In this document: one piece after another, positions 50,697-59,522 of the stretch
Layout: the number at the start of each line of letters is the position of its first letter
How positions within the stretch are numbered: the first letter of the stretch is position 1
Assembly (NCBI GenBank): GCA_000721375.1
Contig: JOGW01000003.1
Span: forward strand, 124,001-188,000
DNA length: 64,000 nt
Direction: 5' to 3'
DNA from: Streptomyces sp. NRRL B-3428
GTDB lineage: Bacteria > Actinomycetota > Actinomycetes > Streptomycetales > Streptomycetaceae
Made by a program: the position numbers and the translations under genes
Notes under the pieces: generated by a model
Database searches by the model: none
What the model saw: the letters and a program-made list of their open reading frames with translations, nothing else
What the model was told of the DNA's origin: nothing

Positions 50697-51442
50697 GAGA
50701 CACCCCGTCCGATACGCGAGACGATTTCGTCCCAGTACCCGGGCAGCGCCTCGAAGGGGTCCACTGTGCGGTGCTTGTCGGTGCGGTCCGTGAACCAGAT
50801 GGTGCCCGCACCCTGCCAGCGGGCGATCCGGAGTGCTTCGTCGAGATGGCCGAGCGGTACGCCGTGGACCAGGTGGCAGAACTTTTCGGGGGGATAGTCG
50901 GCGGTCCACTCGGCGACCTGCGACCAGCGGTAGTCGCTCCACGGGCCGCTGAAGGTCACCAACTGGTCGGCGGATTCCGCGTATCCGGGATACGGGTGCG
51001 TGCCGTGTCCGAAGACCAGGTGCCCATCGGGGAGCAGTGCGCGCAGGGTCGCCGAGATACGGCGGGTCTCGGCGAGTGCGGCCCGCTCGGTGGGGGCGCG
51101 GTCCGCGAAGAAGCCGTCGACCTGGTACCAGTCGAGGTAGCGGTGGGCGTCGGAGACCAGCTCGCCGAAGGAGCGGGCGCCGTAGGCGAGATCGAGGTGG
51201 CCGAGGACGCGGGTGCCCGCGTTGCGGAGCTTCCCGGAAGCCTCCAGGCAGTGCGGGTCGGGGCGGGCACCCGGGCCGTTCGCGACATTCAGGACAGTCC
51301 AGTGGAGCGGGGTGCCGGGGCGGGTCAGCTCGGCCCACTCCATCGGCGCGACCAGCGGGTGGGCGTATCCGGGCACGCCCAGGCCCATGGTCGTCTCGCC
51401 TGCGACGTGCTGTGTTCCGGTGGGGGTGATCAGATGCGGCAT
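50690..51442 (-). CDS. spherulin-4-like (GH135/PelA hydrolase-type) protein
   Basis: A 250-residue (beta/alpha)8-like protein. The VDGFFADRAP segment, LGVPGYAHPL near the start and CHLVHGVPLG near the end fit spherulation-specific family 4, which includes fungal Sph3 (GH135) and the hydrolase domain of PelA, enzymes that cut galactosamine-rich polysaccharide. No signal peptide is seen, which is unusual for a polysaccharide-acting enzyme; a short upstream start is not apparent. It is the last gene of the operon and overlaps the epimerase by 13 bp. Confidence 0.83.
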   Translation of the reverse strand: MPHLITPTGTQHVAGETTMGLGVPGYAHPLVAPMEWAELTRPGTPLHWTVLNVANGPGARPDPHCLEASGKLRNAGTRVLGHLDLAYGARSFGELVSDAHRYLDWYQVDGFFADRAPTERAALAETRRISATLRALLPDGHLVFGHGTHPYPGYAESADQLVTFSGPWSDYRWSQVAEWTADYPPEKFCHLVHGVPLGHLDEALRIARWQGAGTIWFTDRTDKHRTVDPFEALPGYWDEIVSRIGRGVSE

Positions 51443-52383
51443 GCCGCCTCCATCCAGATGTCCGCGAGGGATTCTTCGAGGTTGATACGGGGCCGCCAGC
51501 CGAGCCGGTCGCGTGCGGTGCGCACATCGGCCTGCTGCCAGCTGCCGCAGCCGTCCGGATACGGGTAGGCCGCGGGGGCTCCGTCGGATTCGCCGCGGGG
51601 GTGGCCGATGGATGGCCGCCCGCCGGGGCCGCCGTCCAACTCGTGCAGCGCGCCGCCGTATCCGGCGACCCGGGCGAGGACGGCCGCGGCGTCGCGCAGC
51701 TTCACGGCCCGTCCCGAGCCGATGTTGACGACGCCCTGCGCGGCGGAGAGGGAGGCGGCGTGGACGGCGCGGGCGACATCCCGTACGTCCACGAAGTCCC
51801 GCTGTACGCCGAGTCCGCCGAGCTTCAGCTCGCCGTCGCCGGCCTGCATCGCGCGGCGCATGGCCTCGGCGAGCCGGCCCAGCGGGGAGCCTGCCGGGGT
51901 GCCGGGACCCGCGGGCGAGAAGACACGGAGCACGACGGCGTCGAGTCCCGAGCCGAGCACCAGCTCGGTCGCGGAGAGCTTGCTCACTCCGTACGGGCCG
52001 CCGGGCCGCGGGATGGCGTCCTCCGACGTGGACGAGCCGGGCTGGCTCGGACCGTACTCGGCCGCGCAGCCCAGCTGCACGAGCCGGGCTCCGCAGCCGC
52101 TCCTCCTGAGGGCCTCGCAGACCGTGGCGACGGCGATGGTGTTGTGCCGCACCAGGTCGCGGGCTCCGCCCCTGGTCGCTCCGGCACAGTTGATCACCAC
52201 GCCGGGGTGCACCGCGTCGAGGAACCTGGCCAGGGCGCCGGGGCTGCCGCTCGCGAGGTCGAACCGCACGTCCGCGTCGTCGCCGCGGCCGAGCGCGGTG
52301 AGCTGGACGGCCGGGTCCGCGAGCAGCCGGTCGGCGACGAACCGGCCGAGGTATCCATTGGCGCCGAGCAGCAACACCCTCAT
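51430..52383 (-). CDS. NAD-dependent sugar epimerase/dehydratase
   Basis: 317 residues from the ATG at 52383. Extended SDR: the dinucleotide motif GANGYLGR at about 7-14, the YGVSK catalytic pair near residue 150, and RDFVDVRDVA and LGWRPRI motifs common in UDP-sugar C4-epimerases. In the context of PelF and spherulin-4, a UDP-GlcNAc/GalNAc-type epimerase is the best guess (compare PelX in Gram-negative pel and Uge3 in fungi). The start overlaps the stop of a 23-codon mini-ORF. Confidence 0.85.
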   Translation of the reverse strand: MRVLLLGANGYLGRFVADRLLADPAVQLTALGRGDDADVRFDLASGSPGALARFLDAVHPGVVINCAGATRGGARDLVRHNTIAVATVCEALRRSGCGARLVQLGCAAEYGPSQPGSSTSEDAIPRPGGPYGVSKLSATELVLGSGLDAVVLRVFSPAGPGTPAGSPLGRLAEAMRRAMQAGDGELKLGGLGVQRDFVDVRDVARAVHAASLSAAQGVVNIGSGRAVKLRDAAAVLARVAGYGGALHELDGGPGGRPSIGHPRGESDGAPAAYPYPDGCGSWQQADVRTARDRLGWRPRINLEESLADIWMEAACRI

Positions 52384-52451
52384 CGGGCGGCTCCGGTGAC
52401 TGCTGCGGGGCAAGGTCGAGAGACCGCGGGCGGCCTCTTACGGGTGCTCAT
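52380..52451 (-). CDS. 23-residue mini-ORF coupled to the epimerase
   Basis: ATG 52451 is preceded by TGAGGAGAACGGAAG, the strongest ribosome site in this operon, and its stop overlaps the epimerase ATG (ATGA). It encodes MSTRKRPPAVSRPCPAAVTG and three more residues, with no domain. It may be only a translation entry point for the downstream genes, or a short functional peptide. Confidence 0.5.
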   Translation of the reverse strand: MSTRKRPPAVSRPCPAAVTGAAR

Positions 52452-52463
52452 CTTCCGTTCTCC

Positions 52464-52757
52464 TCAGGAGTGTTCGTGGCTGGGTAAGACCGCCGCCCGC
52501 GGTGTCGGCGCCGCGGGTGGGGTCGGGTTCGGGGTGGCCGGAGGCGTCACGGCCGGGCTGGGTGATGCGGTACGGGTACGGAGTGCGGTACGGGTACGAA
52601 GTCCGGTACGGGTACGGGGTGCGGGGAAGGTGGCGGCGTCGGGGGCGGGGCGCTGGGCCGGGAGCCCGGGCCGCTGGGCCCATTCCGCTCGCGCGGCCAG
52701 GGCAGTGCGCCAGCGGCCACCGGCCGCGACGACACGGACACCCGTCCCCGCGCTCAC
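52464..52757 (-). CDS. 97-residue repetitive protein of the exopolysaccharide operon
   Basis: It starts at the GTG inside the GTGA overlap with the upstream gene and ends 12 bp before the mini-ORF start. The middle carries a degenerate Thr-Arg repeat (TRTGLRTRTALRTRT), and the tail is Pro/Thr-rich. There is no signal peptide or membrane helix. Only the overlaps and its place in the operon argue that it is real. Codon bias is biased by the repeat, so the frame is less certain than others. Confidence 0.5.
   Translation of the reverse strand: MSAGTGVRVVAAGGRWRTALAARAEWAQRPGLPAQRPAPDAATFPAPRTRTGLRTRTALRTRTASPSPAVTPPATPNPTPPAAPTPRAAVLPSHEHS
52560..52620. repeat. GTACGGGTACG-type short repeat
   Basis: The block repeats GGTACGGGTACG with spacing of 18 bp about three times. 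In the minus frame it codes the Thr-Arg repeat of the 97-residue protein; in another frame it reads PYPYRT units. It looks like recent replication slippage. Confidence 0.8.
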
Positions 52758-54016
52758 CGCACAACCTCCGCATGAGCCGATGCACGAGTCAGTCGCCGCA
52801 TCGCGTGAGCGAGCAGCACCGCAGCAGCTCCACCACAGATCAGGACCGGCACGGCACCCGGCCCCCACGCGCCGGCCACAGCCTCGACGGGTGCGGACAG
52901 GAACCCGAAGCCGGGGAGTCGGCCGCCGAGGGCCGTGGCGAGGGCGAGCACCTCGCCCGCGCAGGCGGCGCCCAGCATCAGGGCGCCCGCGTCGGGGAAG
53001 CCGTGCACCTCGAGGAGCCTCGCCAACAGCAGAAGCGCACCGAGCGCCACGGCCGGACCGACGCCCCGTGCCTCCTCGCCGAGGACCGCACCCGACGCGA
53101 GCAGCAGCCCGGTCAGTACGGCGAGGAACACCGCGAACGCCCCGCCGAGGAGCGGACGTACGGCCGCGGCGAAGTCGTCGAGCCCACGGCTCGCGGCCAG
53201 GGTCCGCGCACTCTGCACCGCGAAGATCCGCGCGCACCAGGACCCCGGCGCCACGGCGAGCGCAAGCCCGAGTAGGGGCGCGGTGTGCAGCGGCCAGGGG
53301 CCCTCGGGGCCACCGGCCAGAATGCCGCCGAGCAGGCCTTCGCCGACCAGCGCGTACACGAGCAGGAACCCGGTCCACATCCGCGTGGCCGGCACCTGCC
53401 GCCCGAGGACCCGGAGCGGCCCTTGCCGCAGCGCGACCTTGAGCGCGATCCCCACGGCCAGCGCACCCACCATCCCGGCGAAGAGCTTCGCCGAGCCGGA
53501 GGTGAGGTCGAGCGCGGCGACCGCCATGGCGCACACCGCACCCGGCAGCAGCGCGAACACGGGCCAGCCGACCGGGACTTGAGGCCCCGTGGCGGACAGG
53601 TCCGGAGCCGAAGCGGCAGGCACCGGCTCCTCGTCCCGCTCCGCCCGCGCGTACATCTCCTCGGCGAGCGAGAACACATCGCGGTGCCGGAAGCGGGCCG
53701 CCGTACGGTCGGTGACCCCGTGCGCCTCGAGACCGGCCGCGATCTCCAGCGGGTCCACGGCCTGTTCGCACAGCTCGCGGTGGCGGTGCATCAGCGCCTT
53801 CACCGGGTCGACTCCGCCCCTGCGCCCGCCGGGTTTGCGCGCCTTGCCCTTCACGGCCGGCACCGAAGCCGGGTGCGAGGCGGTGGTGAGCGCCGACTCG
53901 GCGAGCACCTCCTCCGACCTGGTGTCCCAACTGCCGGGGCCGGCAGGGGTGGTGGGCGAGTCGGCCGCCGCCTCCTCGGGAGAGGCGTTCGGCGTCGTAC
54001 GGGATTCGCTCATCAC
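52754..54016 (-). CDS. polytopic membrane protein of the exopolysaccharide operon
   Basis: 420 residues. Residues 1-~145 are soluble and include a helical block (VKALMHRHRELCEQAVDP, GLEAHGVTDRTAARF, FSLAEEMYARAERDE). Residues ~150-415 contain about eight hydrophobic helices (WPVFALLPGAVCAMAVA first). No clear flippase motif is seen. In the pel system PelG fills a similar place as the membrane transporter, but the sequences are not obviously the same. ATGA overlaps tie it to the upstream glycosyltransferase and to the small downstream gene. Confidence 0.8.
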   Translation of the reverse strand: MMSESRTTPNASPEEAAADSPTTPAGPGSWDTRSEEVLAESALTTASHPASVPAVKGKARKPGGRRGGVDPVKALMHRHRELCEQAVDPLEIAAGLEAHGVTDRTAARFRHRDVFSLAEEMYARAERDEEPVPAASAPDLSATGPQVPVGWPVFALLPGAVCAMAVAALDLTSGSAKLFAGMVGALAVGIALKVALRQGPLRVLGRQVPATRMWTGFLLVYALVGEGLLGGILAGGPEGPWPLHTAPLLGLALAVAPGSWCARIFAVQSARTLAASRGLDDFAAAVRPLLGGAFAVFLAVLTGLLLASGAVLGEEARGVGPAVALGALLLLARLLEVHGFPDAGALMLGAACAGEVLALATALGGRLPGFGFLSAPVEAVAGAWGPGAVPVLICGGAAAVLLAHAMRRLTRASAHAEVVR

Positions 54017-55749
54017 TCCGCCTCCCCTGCGGCGCCGACACCGACGGGCGCGTCGCCGTCGGCGGGTGCCGCACCGGCAGCCGGTTCCTCCGCGGGCCCG
54101 GTGGCGGGCTCCCCCGCGTCCACGGCCCAGCTCGGACCGGACTGCTCCTCACGAGCGGAGCCCGTCCATCCCCCCGGCACGAACACCTCCGCCGGTACGG
54201 CGAACGGCTGCGGCTCCCCGGACTCGTCGAGCGCGTCCCGCCGTACGGGATGACGCGAGACGATCTCCAGGTAAATGCCGCGAAATGCCGCGATGTTCTG
54301 GTCCACCGTGAAGAGTTCGAGCGCTCGGGCCCGCGCAGCCGCCCCGAGCCGGTCCCGCCGCTCGGTGTCCTGCAGCAGCGCGAGACAGGCGTCGGCGAGC
54401 GCGCGCGGATTGCGCGGCGGCACCACGAGCCCCGTTCCGCCGATGACCTCGACGACCGCGCCCACGTCCGTGGACACCGTGGCCCGCCCGCAGAACATCG
54501 CCTCGACCAGGCTGATCGGGAAGCCCTCGACGACACTGGAGAGCACCACCACACAGCCGGCCGCATACGCGTCGGCCAGCTCCGGCACCTCGGGTCCGCC
54601 GATCTCCTCGAAGGAGACGGGGTTGTCCCCGACGGCGTGCACTCCGGCCGCCTCGTCGGGGAAGAGCTGCGCCGCGAGCGTCTTGCAGTGCGCGAGATAC
54701 GTGGCGGCCTCGGGGCCGTCCGCCGGTGCGCCCACGATCCGCAGGTGCGCCTTGGGTTCTTCCTTGCGGATCTCCGCGAAGGCGTGAAGGAGTGCGATCA
54801 GATCCTTGGAGGGCTCGATCCGTCCGACCCACACCAGGGTGTCGGGATCGGCGAGTTCGGTGGACTCACCGACCTCGGCGAACCGCGACACCTCCATACC
54901 CGGATAGACGGTCCGCAGCTTGGTCTTGTCGGCGCCGCATCTCTCCTGCCAGCGCCGCGCATGGGTATTGCCGGGGGTGATCAGCGCGGCCTGCCGGTAG
55001 ACCTCGGTGGCGAGCCGGCCGTGGAACCCCGCGAGCAGCGCACGCGCGGGCGCACTCAACGCCGCCGCGGCGCCCAGGTAATGCGCCCTCAGCTGCACCC
55101 CGTACTCGGTGACCAGGAGCGGCACACCGAAGAAGTGCTTGGCGAGAAGGCCGGGCAGTGCGGCCGCGCCCCCCGACGCGGCGTGGCAGAGATCGACCGC
55201 CCCGAGGCCGCCCTCGACCTCCTCGTACCAGTCGAGCGAGAGCGGGCGCAGGGTGCGCTCGATCAGACCGGTGACGGTGAGCAGATCGGCGACCCGGGCC
55301 TGCCGCGCGGCACGCGGTGCGCCGGGCGCGCGGCAGGCCTTCTCCAGGGCGTCGACCGCCGCCTCGGAGCGCAGGGCGCGGGCGAGCCCGCCCTCCTCGC
55401 GCTCCAGATCGGCCAGGCCGTACAGGGCGTTGGCGAAACGGTCCGTCGCCGCGTCCCCTTCGGCACAGACCGCCGCCGCCAACTCTCCCCAGTGCTGGGT
55501 GAACCGGCGCTTGGTCCTGCGCCCGTACACCACCCCGTCGTCCTCGGCGGTCCACAGCGGGGCCGTCCGCACGCGGTGCACCTGGGGCGGAAGTTCGATC
55601 CACCCCTGTTCCTCCTGGTGCACGCTGCGGCTGAGCGCGAACACGTCGAACTCATGCCGGTCGAGCCCCCGCACCAGGCGGTCACACCAGAGCCTGGCCT
55701 CACCCGTCACATACGGATAGCCACCCTCCGTGAGCAGTCCGATGCGCAC
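54013..55749 (-). CDS. pelF: PelF-like GT4 glycosyltransferase (DUF3492 + GT4)
   Basis: 578 residues from the GTG at 55749 (GGGGG upstream). The N-terminal DUF3492 domain carries GLLTEGGYPYVTGEARLWCD and VTEYGVQLR-type strands. The C-terminal half is GT-B GT4, with WVGRIEPSKD and the E-x7-E nucleotide-sugar site in EGFPISLVEAMFC. It polymerises the Pel polysaccharide from UDP-GalNAc/GlcNAc in characterised systems; here a galactosamine polymer is inferred. The C-terminal about 60 residues are acidic and disordered. It is the first gene of the operon. Confidence 0.9.
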   Translation of the reverse strand: MRIGLLTEGGYPYVTGEARLWCDRLVRGLDRHEFDVFALSRSVHQEEQGWIELPPQVHRVRTAPLWTAEDDGVVYGRRTKRRFTQHWGELAAAVCAEGDAATDRFANALYGLADLEREEGGLARALRSEAAVDALEKACRAPGAPRAARQARVADLLTVTGLIERTLRPLSLDWYEEVEGGLGAVDLCHAASGGAAALPGLLAKHFFGVPLLVTEYGVQLRAHYLGAAAALSAPARALLAGFHGRLATEVYRQAALITPGNTHARRWQERCGADKTKLRTVYPGMEVSRFAEVGESTELADPDTLVWVGRIEPSKDLIALLHAFAEIRKEEPKAHLRIVGAPADGPEAATYLAHCKTLAAQLFPDEAAGVHAVGDNPVSFEEIGGPEVPELADAYAAGCVVVLSSVVEGFPISLVEAMFCGRATVSTDVGAVVEVIGGTGLVVPPRNPRALADACLALLQDTERRDRLGAAARARALELFTVDQNIAAFRGIYLEIVSRHPVRRDALDESGEPQPFAVPAEVFVPGGWTGSAREEQSGPSWAVDAGEPATGPAEEPAAGAAPADGDAPVGVGAAGEAE

Positions 55750-55841
55750 GAGTACACCCCCGATCTTTCCTTGACGACGCAATGCCCGGGGCTCCGGAAT
55801 CCCCGGCGCCCCCCGCGAAGCGAACGTATGCGGATATGCCG

Positions 55842-55873
55842 GTGGCGCGATGGACGGTTGTCCATCGCGCCAC
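55842..55873. promoter_or_regulatory. 14-bp hairpin upstream of pelF
   Basis: GTGGCGCGATGGAC (55842-55855) pairs perfectly with GTCCATCGCGCCAC (55860-55873) around GGTT. It lies about 95-125 bp before the pelF start, in a 220-bp gap after the ABC transporter operon. It is either the terminator of that operon or an operator; there is no T-tract. Confidence 0.4.
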
Positions 55874-55969
55874 GCGAAGGGGTGAACGGCCGTAACTTTC
55901 CTGGCCGGGTAGCGTTTCGTCGCGCTAGGCGTGCGCTCCGTCACGGATGGTCAAGCTGGGGCGCAGGAT

Positions 55970-57562
55970 TCAGGCCGCCTCCGTCAACTCCCGCCTTTCC
56001 GACCGCCGTTCAGCCGCCACCGAGGGATCAAGCGCAGGCACCGCCGCGAGCAGCCGCTTCGTATAGGGGTCCTGCGGATCGCCGTACACGTCGGCCACCG
56101 TCCCCTCCTCGACCACCCGCCCGCGCCGCATCACGGCCACGCGGTCGCTGACCTGCCGTACTACGGCCAGATCGTGGGCGATGAAGACCAGCGAGAGGCC
56201 CAGGTCCCGCCGCAACTCGTCCAGCAGGGACAGAACTTGCGCCTGCGTGGTGACATCCAGCGAAGACACCGGCTCGTCGCACACGATCAGCCGCGGCGCA
56301 GGCGCCAGAGCCCGCGCGATGCACACGCGCTGGCGCTGCCCGCCGCTGAACTCGTGCGGATAGCGGTCGTAGTGCGCGGGGTCGAGGCCCACCCGTACGA
56401 GCAGCTCGGACACCCGGGCCCGTATCGCCCCCTCGTCCTTCTCGCCCCGCGCCCGCAGCGGATCGGCGATCGACTCGCCTATCGAACGACGGGGGTTGAG
56501 GGCGGAGGCCGGGTCCTGGAAGACCATCTGGACATCCGTGGTCCCGGAGACGACGCCGCTGTCGGGGGTCAGGAGTCCGACCAGCATGCGGCCGAGCGTG
56601 GTCTTGCCCGAGCCCGATTCGCCCACGATGCCCAGGGTCTCGCCCGGCCCCACGGAGACGGAGACCCCGTCGACCGCGGCGAAGGCCTTGGCCCCCTTGC
56701 CGTAGACCTTGCGCAGGTCACGCGCGTCGAGCACGGGCTCCGCCGCCTCGGGACCGCCCGACCGTACGTCCGCGCCCGACCGCGCCTCCGCGTCGATACG
56801 AGGCACCGCGGCCAGCAAGTCCTGGGTGTACGTCTCCTTCGGGGCTCCGAGCACCGAGCCCACCGGCCCCCGTTCGACCGCCCGTCCGTGCCGCATCACC
56901 AGGATGTCGTCCACGCTCTCGGCCGCCACACCCACGTCGTGCGTGACGAGGAGCAGCCCCATCCCGGTCTCCCTGCGCAGCTCGTGCAGCAGATCGAGGA
57001 TCTGGGCCTGGACGGTGACGTCGAGCGCTGTCGTGGGTTCGTCCGCGATCAGGACCTGCGGCTCGCAGGCGAGCGCCATCGCGATCAGCGCACGCTGCCG
57101 CATCCCGCCGCTGAACTCGTGCGGCCGCGACCGCACCCGTCGTACGGCATCGGGAATGCCCACCCGGTCGAGGACCTCGACGGCCCGCGCCCCGGCGGCC
57201 CGCCGTGACACCCGATGGTGCACGCGGTACACCTCGGCGATCTGGTCGCCGATCGCGTAGTAGGGGTCGAGCGAGGACAGCGGGTCCTGGAACACCATGG
57301 CCGCCTTGCCGCCGCGCAGCCCTCTCAACTCCGCGCCATCGGCGGTCAGTACATCCACGCCCGCGACCTTCACCGATCCCGAGACGGCGGCCCCGGTCTC
57401 CCGGTGCAGCCCGAGCAGCGCGTACGCGACCGTGCTCTTGCCGGAGCCGGATTCGCCGACGACACCCAGTGCGGCACCGGGCTCAAGGGTGAAGGACACC
57501 CCGTCGACCGCCCGCAGCTCGTCGAACCGCACACTCAGATCGGTCACTTCGATGAGGCTCAT
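55970..57562 (-). CDS. peptide-type ABC transporter, fused duplicate ATPase
   Basis: 530 residues: two complete ABC ATPase domains in one chain. Domain 1 has Walker A GESGSGKS (36-43), FQDPLSSLDPYY and FSGGMRQ; domain 2 has GESGSGKT, FQDPASALNPRR and FSGGQRQ. The pair corresponds to DppD and DppF joined. They energise the permeases encoded upstream by 4-bp overlapping genes. A start at ATG 57562 is used; a longer in-frame reading overlaps the permease and is rejected. Confidence 0.93.
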   Translation of the reverse strand: MSLIEVTDLSVRFDELRAVDGVSFTLEPGAALGVVGESGSGKSTVAYALLGLHRETGAAVSGSVKVAGVDVLTADGAELRGLRGGKAAMVFQDPLSSLDPYYAIGDQIAEVYRVHHRVSRRAAGARAVEVLDRVGIPDAVRRVRSRPHEFSGGMRQRALIAMALACEPQVLIADEPTTALDVTVQAQILDLLHELRRETGMGLLLVTHDVGVAAESVDDILVMRHGRAVERGPVGSVLGAPKETYTQDLLAAVPRIDAEARSGADVRSGGPEAAEPVLDARDLRKVYGKGAKAFAAVDGVSVSVGPGETLGIVGESGSGKTTLGRMLVGLLTPDSGVVSGTTDVQMVFQDPASALNPRRSIGESIADPLRARGEKDEGAIRARVSELLVRVGLDPAHYDRYPHEFSGGQRQRVCIARALAPAPRLIVCDEPVSSLDVTTQAQVLSLLDELRRDLGLSLVFIAHDLAVVRQVSDRVAVMRRGRVVEEGTVADVYGDPQDPYTKRLLAAVPALDPSVAAERRSERRELTEAA

Positions 57563-58548
57563 GCGAGCACCACCCGTCGGTCGGCCACCGCGTAGAGCAC
57601 GTCGGCGACGGTGTTGGCGAGGACCACGAAGAACCCGATGACCATGACCAGGCCCACCACGACGGGCAGGTCCACGACCTTGACGGCCTCGACGAGTTCG
57701 CGGGCGAGGCCCGGGATCCCGAAGAGCGACTCGGTGAGCACCGCGCCGCCGAACATCGTCCCGAAGTCCAGCGCGCTCAGGGCGATCACGGGCGCGACTG
57801 CGCCGCGCAGCGCATGCCGCCGCAGGATCGCCCCCTCGCTCACGCCGAACGCGCGGAAGGTCCGCACATGGTCCTCGGCGAGTGTCTCCAGCATGGAAGT
57901 CCTGGTCAGACGGGCGTACTTGGCGGATTCGAGCAGCGCGAGCGCGAACCAGGGGAGCAGCAGATTCCACATCCACTGCTCGGGGTTCTCGGTGAACGGC
58001 ACGTACTGCGGGAAGGGCAGCCAGGCCAGCGTGGAGCAGAAGACGATGATCAGAAGCAGCCCGATCACGAAGACCGGGGTGGCCGTACCGGCCAGGGTCA
58101 GCCAGGTCAGGACGCGCTCGGAGAGCCGTCCGCGCCGCCACACCGACAGCACACCCGTACCGACGCCGATGATGATCCACAGCACGAACGCACCGAACAC
58201 CAGCGAGGCCGTGACCGGCAGCTTCGCCCAGATCAGCTGGGTGACCTGCTGGTCCGTCTGGTAGGAGAAGCCGAGGCAGGGCGCATCGCAGTGTGCGACG
58301 GCGGTGCCGGTCGAGTAGTCGCGCCCGGCCACGATGCCCTGCAGGAAGTGCCAGTACTGGACGTATACGGGGTCGTCGAGCCGCAGCTGCTCGCGGACCT
58401 GGTCGACCTGGGCGGTCGAGCAGCGCGGACCGCAGGCGATCCGGGCGACATCGCCCGGGGCCACGTAGAAGATCGCGTAGATGACGATGCTCAGCGCGAA
58501 GAGAACGAAGAGCGCGCCGGCGACGCGACGGACAAGGAACCCGGTCAC
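57559..58548 (-). CDS. ABC transporter permease, DppB type
   Basis: 329 residues, six membrane helices with the first at residues 8-30 (VRRVAGALFVLFALSIVIYA) and a large periplasmic-type loop that includes two cysteines in CGPRCST. The BPD_transp_1 EAA region is present near the end. It overlaps its neighbours by 4 bp on both sides (ATGA), so it is expressed with the partner permease and ATPase. Confidence 0.93.
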   Translation of the reverse strand: MTGFLVRRVAGALFVLFALSIVIYAIFYVAPGDVARIACGPRCSTAQVDQVREQLRLDDPVYVQYWHFLQGIVAGRDYSTGTAVAHCDAPCLGFSYQTDQQVTQLIWAKLPVTASLVFGAFVLWIIIGVGTGVLSVWRRGRLSERVLTWLTLAGTATPVFVIGLLLIIVFCSTLAWLPFPQYVPFTENPEQWMWNLLLPWFALALLESAKYARLTRTSMLETLAEDHVRTFRAFGVSEGAILRRHALRGAVAPVIALSALDFGTMFGGAVLTESLFGIPGLARELVEAVKVVDLPVVVGLVMVIGFFVVLANTVADVLYAVADRRVVLA

Positions 58549-59522
58549 GAGGCACTCCCCTTACCGGCCCGCAGCACACGGGTCTTGGCCCGGGGATCCA
58601 GCGCGAGCCGTACGCCCTCCCCGAAGACGGTCAGCGCCAGGACGGTGACGAACAGCAGGCCCGCCGGGATGAGCAGATATGTGGGCGCCGTCTGGTACCA
58701 CGTATCGGCCTCGGTGATCATCTGGCCCCAGGAGGGCGTGGGCGGCTTGATGCCCACGCCGAGGAAGGAGAGGGCCGCCTCCACCGAGATGTTGGAGGGC
58801 ACCATCAGTGCCGCGTACGTGATGATCGGCGCTGCGAGCGAGGGCAGCAGCTCCCGCCGGGCGATCTGCCAGGTGGACCAGCCGCTCAGCCGTGCGGCCT
58901 CCACATGGTCCACGTGCCGCAGCGCGAGCGCCTGCGCGCGGACCAGCTTGGACACTCCGGACCAGCCGACCAGGCCCACGACCAGGGCGATCAGGGCCGG
59001 TCGCGGTACCGACTGCGGCACGATCGCGAGCAGGGCAAGCGCGAGAACCATCAGCGGCAGCGCGACATTGACGTCCGTGAAGCGGCTGACGATCTGGTCG
59101 GTCCAGCGCCCGCCGAGCGCGGCCGCAAGGCCCAGCGTGATGCCGATCGCCAGCTGGACCACGGTCGCGAAGAGCGCGACGCCGAGCGAGACCCTGGCCC
59201 CGTACACGATCCGTGCGAACAGATCGCGTCCGGTGCCGGGTTCGACCCCGAGCCAGTGCTCGGCGCCGATCCCGCCGAAGGATCCGAGCGGCACCCCGCC
59301 GGCCGCCGAGTCCACGGCTTCCGGGTGGTACGCGTTCGGGTCCTGGCCGGCGAGCACGGTGAGCAGCGGGGCCGCGAGCGCGGCAAGGACGAGCAGCGCC
59401 ACCACGCCCCCGGCCACCATGGCGGCCTTCTGCGCGCGCAGCCGCCGCCAGAACGAACGGGCCCCGGGGGCGGCCTCGACAGAGGCCACCCCCGTAACCG
59501 ATACGGCTATCTGCTCAGTCAC
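58545..59522 (-). CDS. ABC transporter permease, DppC type
   Basis: 325 residues with a charged N-terminus, then a first helix (MVAGGVVALLVLAALAAPLL) and five more, and the DppC-type GIGAEHWLGVEPGTGRDLFARIVYGARVS segment (read in parts: GTGRDLFARI, GARVSLGVA). It forms the channel with the DppB-type permease. It overlaps the substrate-binding protein gene by 4 bp. Confidence 0.93.
   Translation of the reverse strand: MTEQIAVSVTGVASVEAAPGARSFWRRLRAQKAAMVAGGVVALLVLAALAAPLLTVLAGQDPNAYHPEAVDSAAGGVPLGSFGGIGAEHWLGVEPGTGRDLFARIVYGARVSLGVALFATVVQLAIGITLGLAAALGGRWTDQIVSRFTDVNVALPLMVLALALLAIVPQSVPRPALIALVVGLVGWSGVSKLVRAQALALRHVDHVEAARLSGWSTWQIARRELLPSLAAPIITYAALMVPSNISVEAALSFLGVGIKPPTPSWGQMITEADTWYQTAPTYLLIPAGLLFVTVLALTVFGEGVRLALDPRAKTRVLRAGKGSAS

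Noticed and set aside
57563..58579. N-terminal extension of the fused ATPase by about 339 codons
   Set aside because: It is an Arg/Gly-rich frame opposite the permease gene on the same strand; the ATG at 57562 has the expected ABC start.
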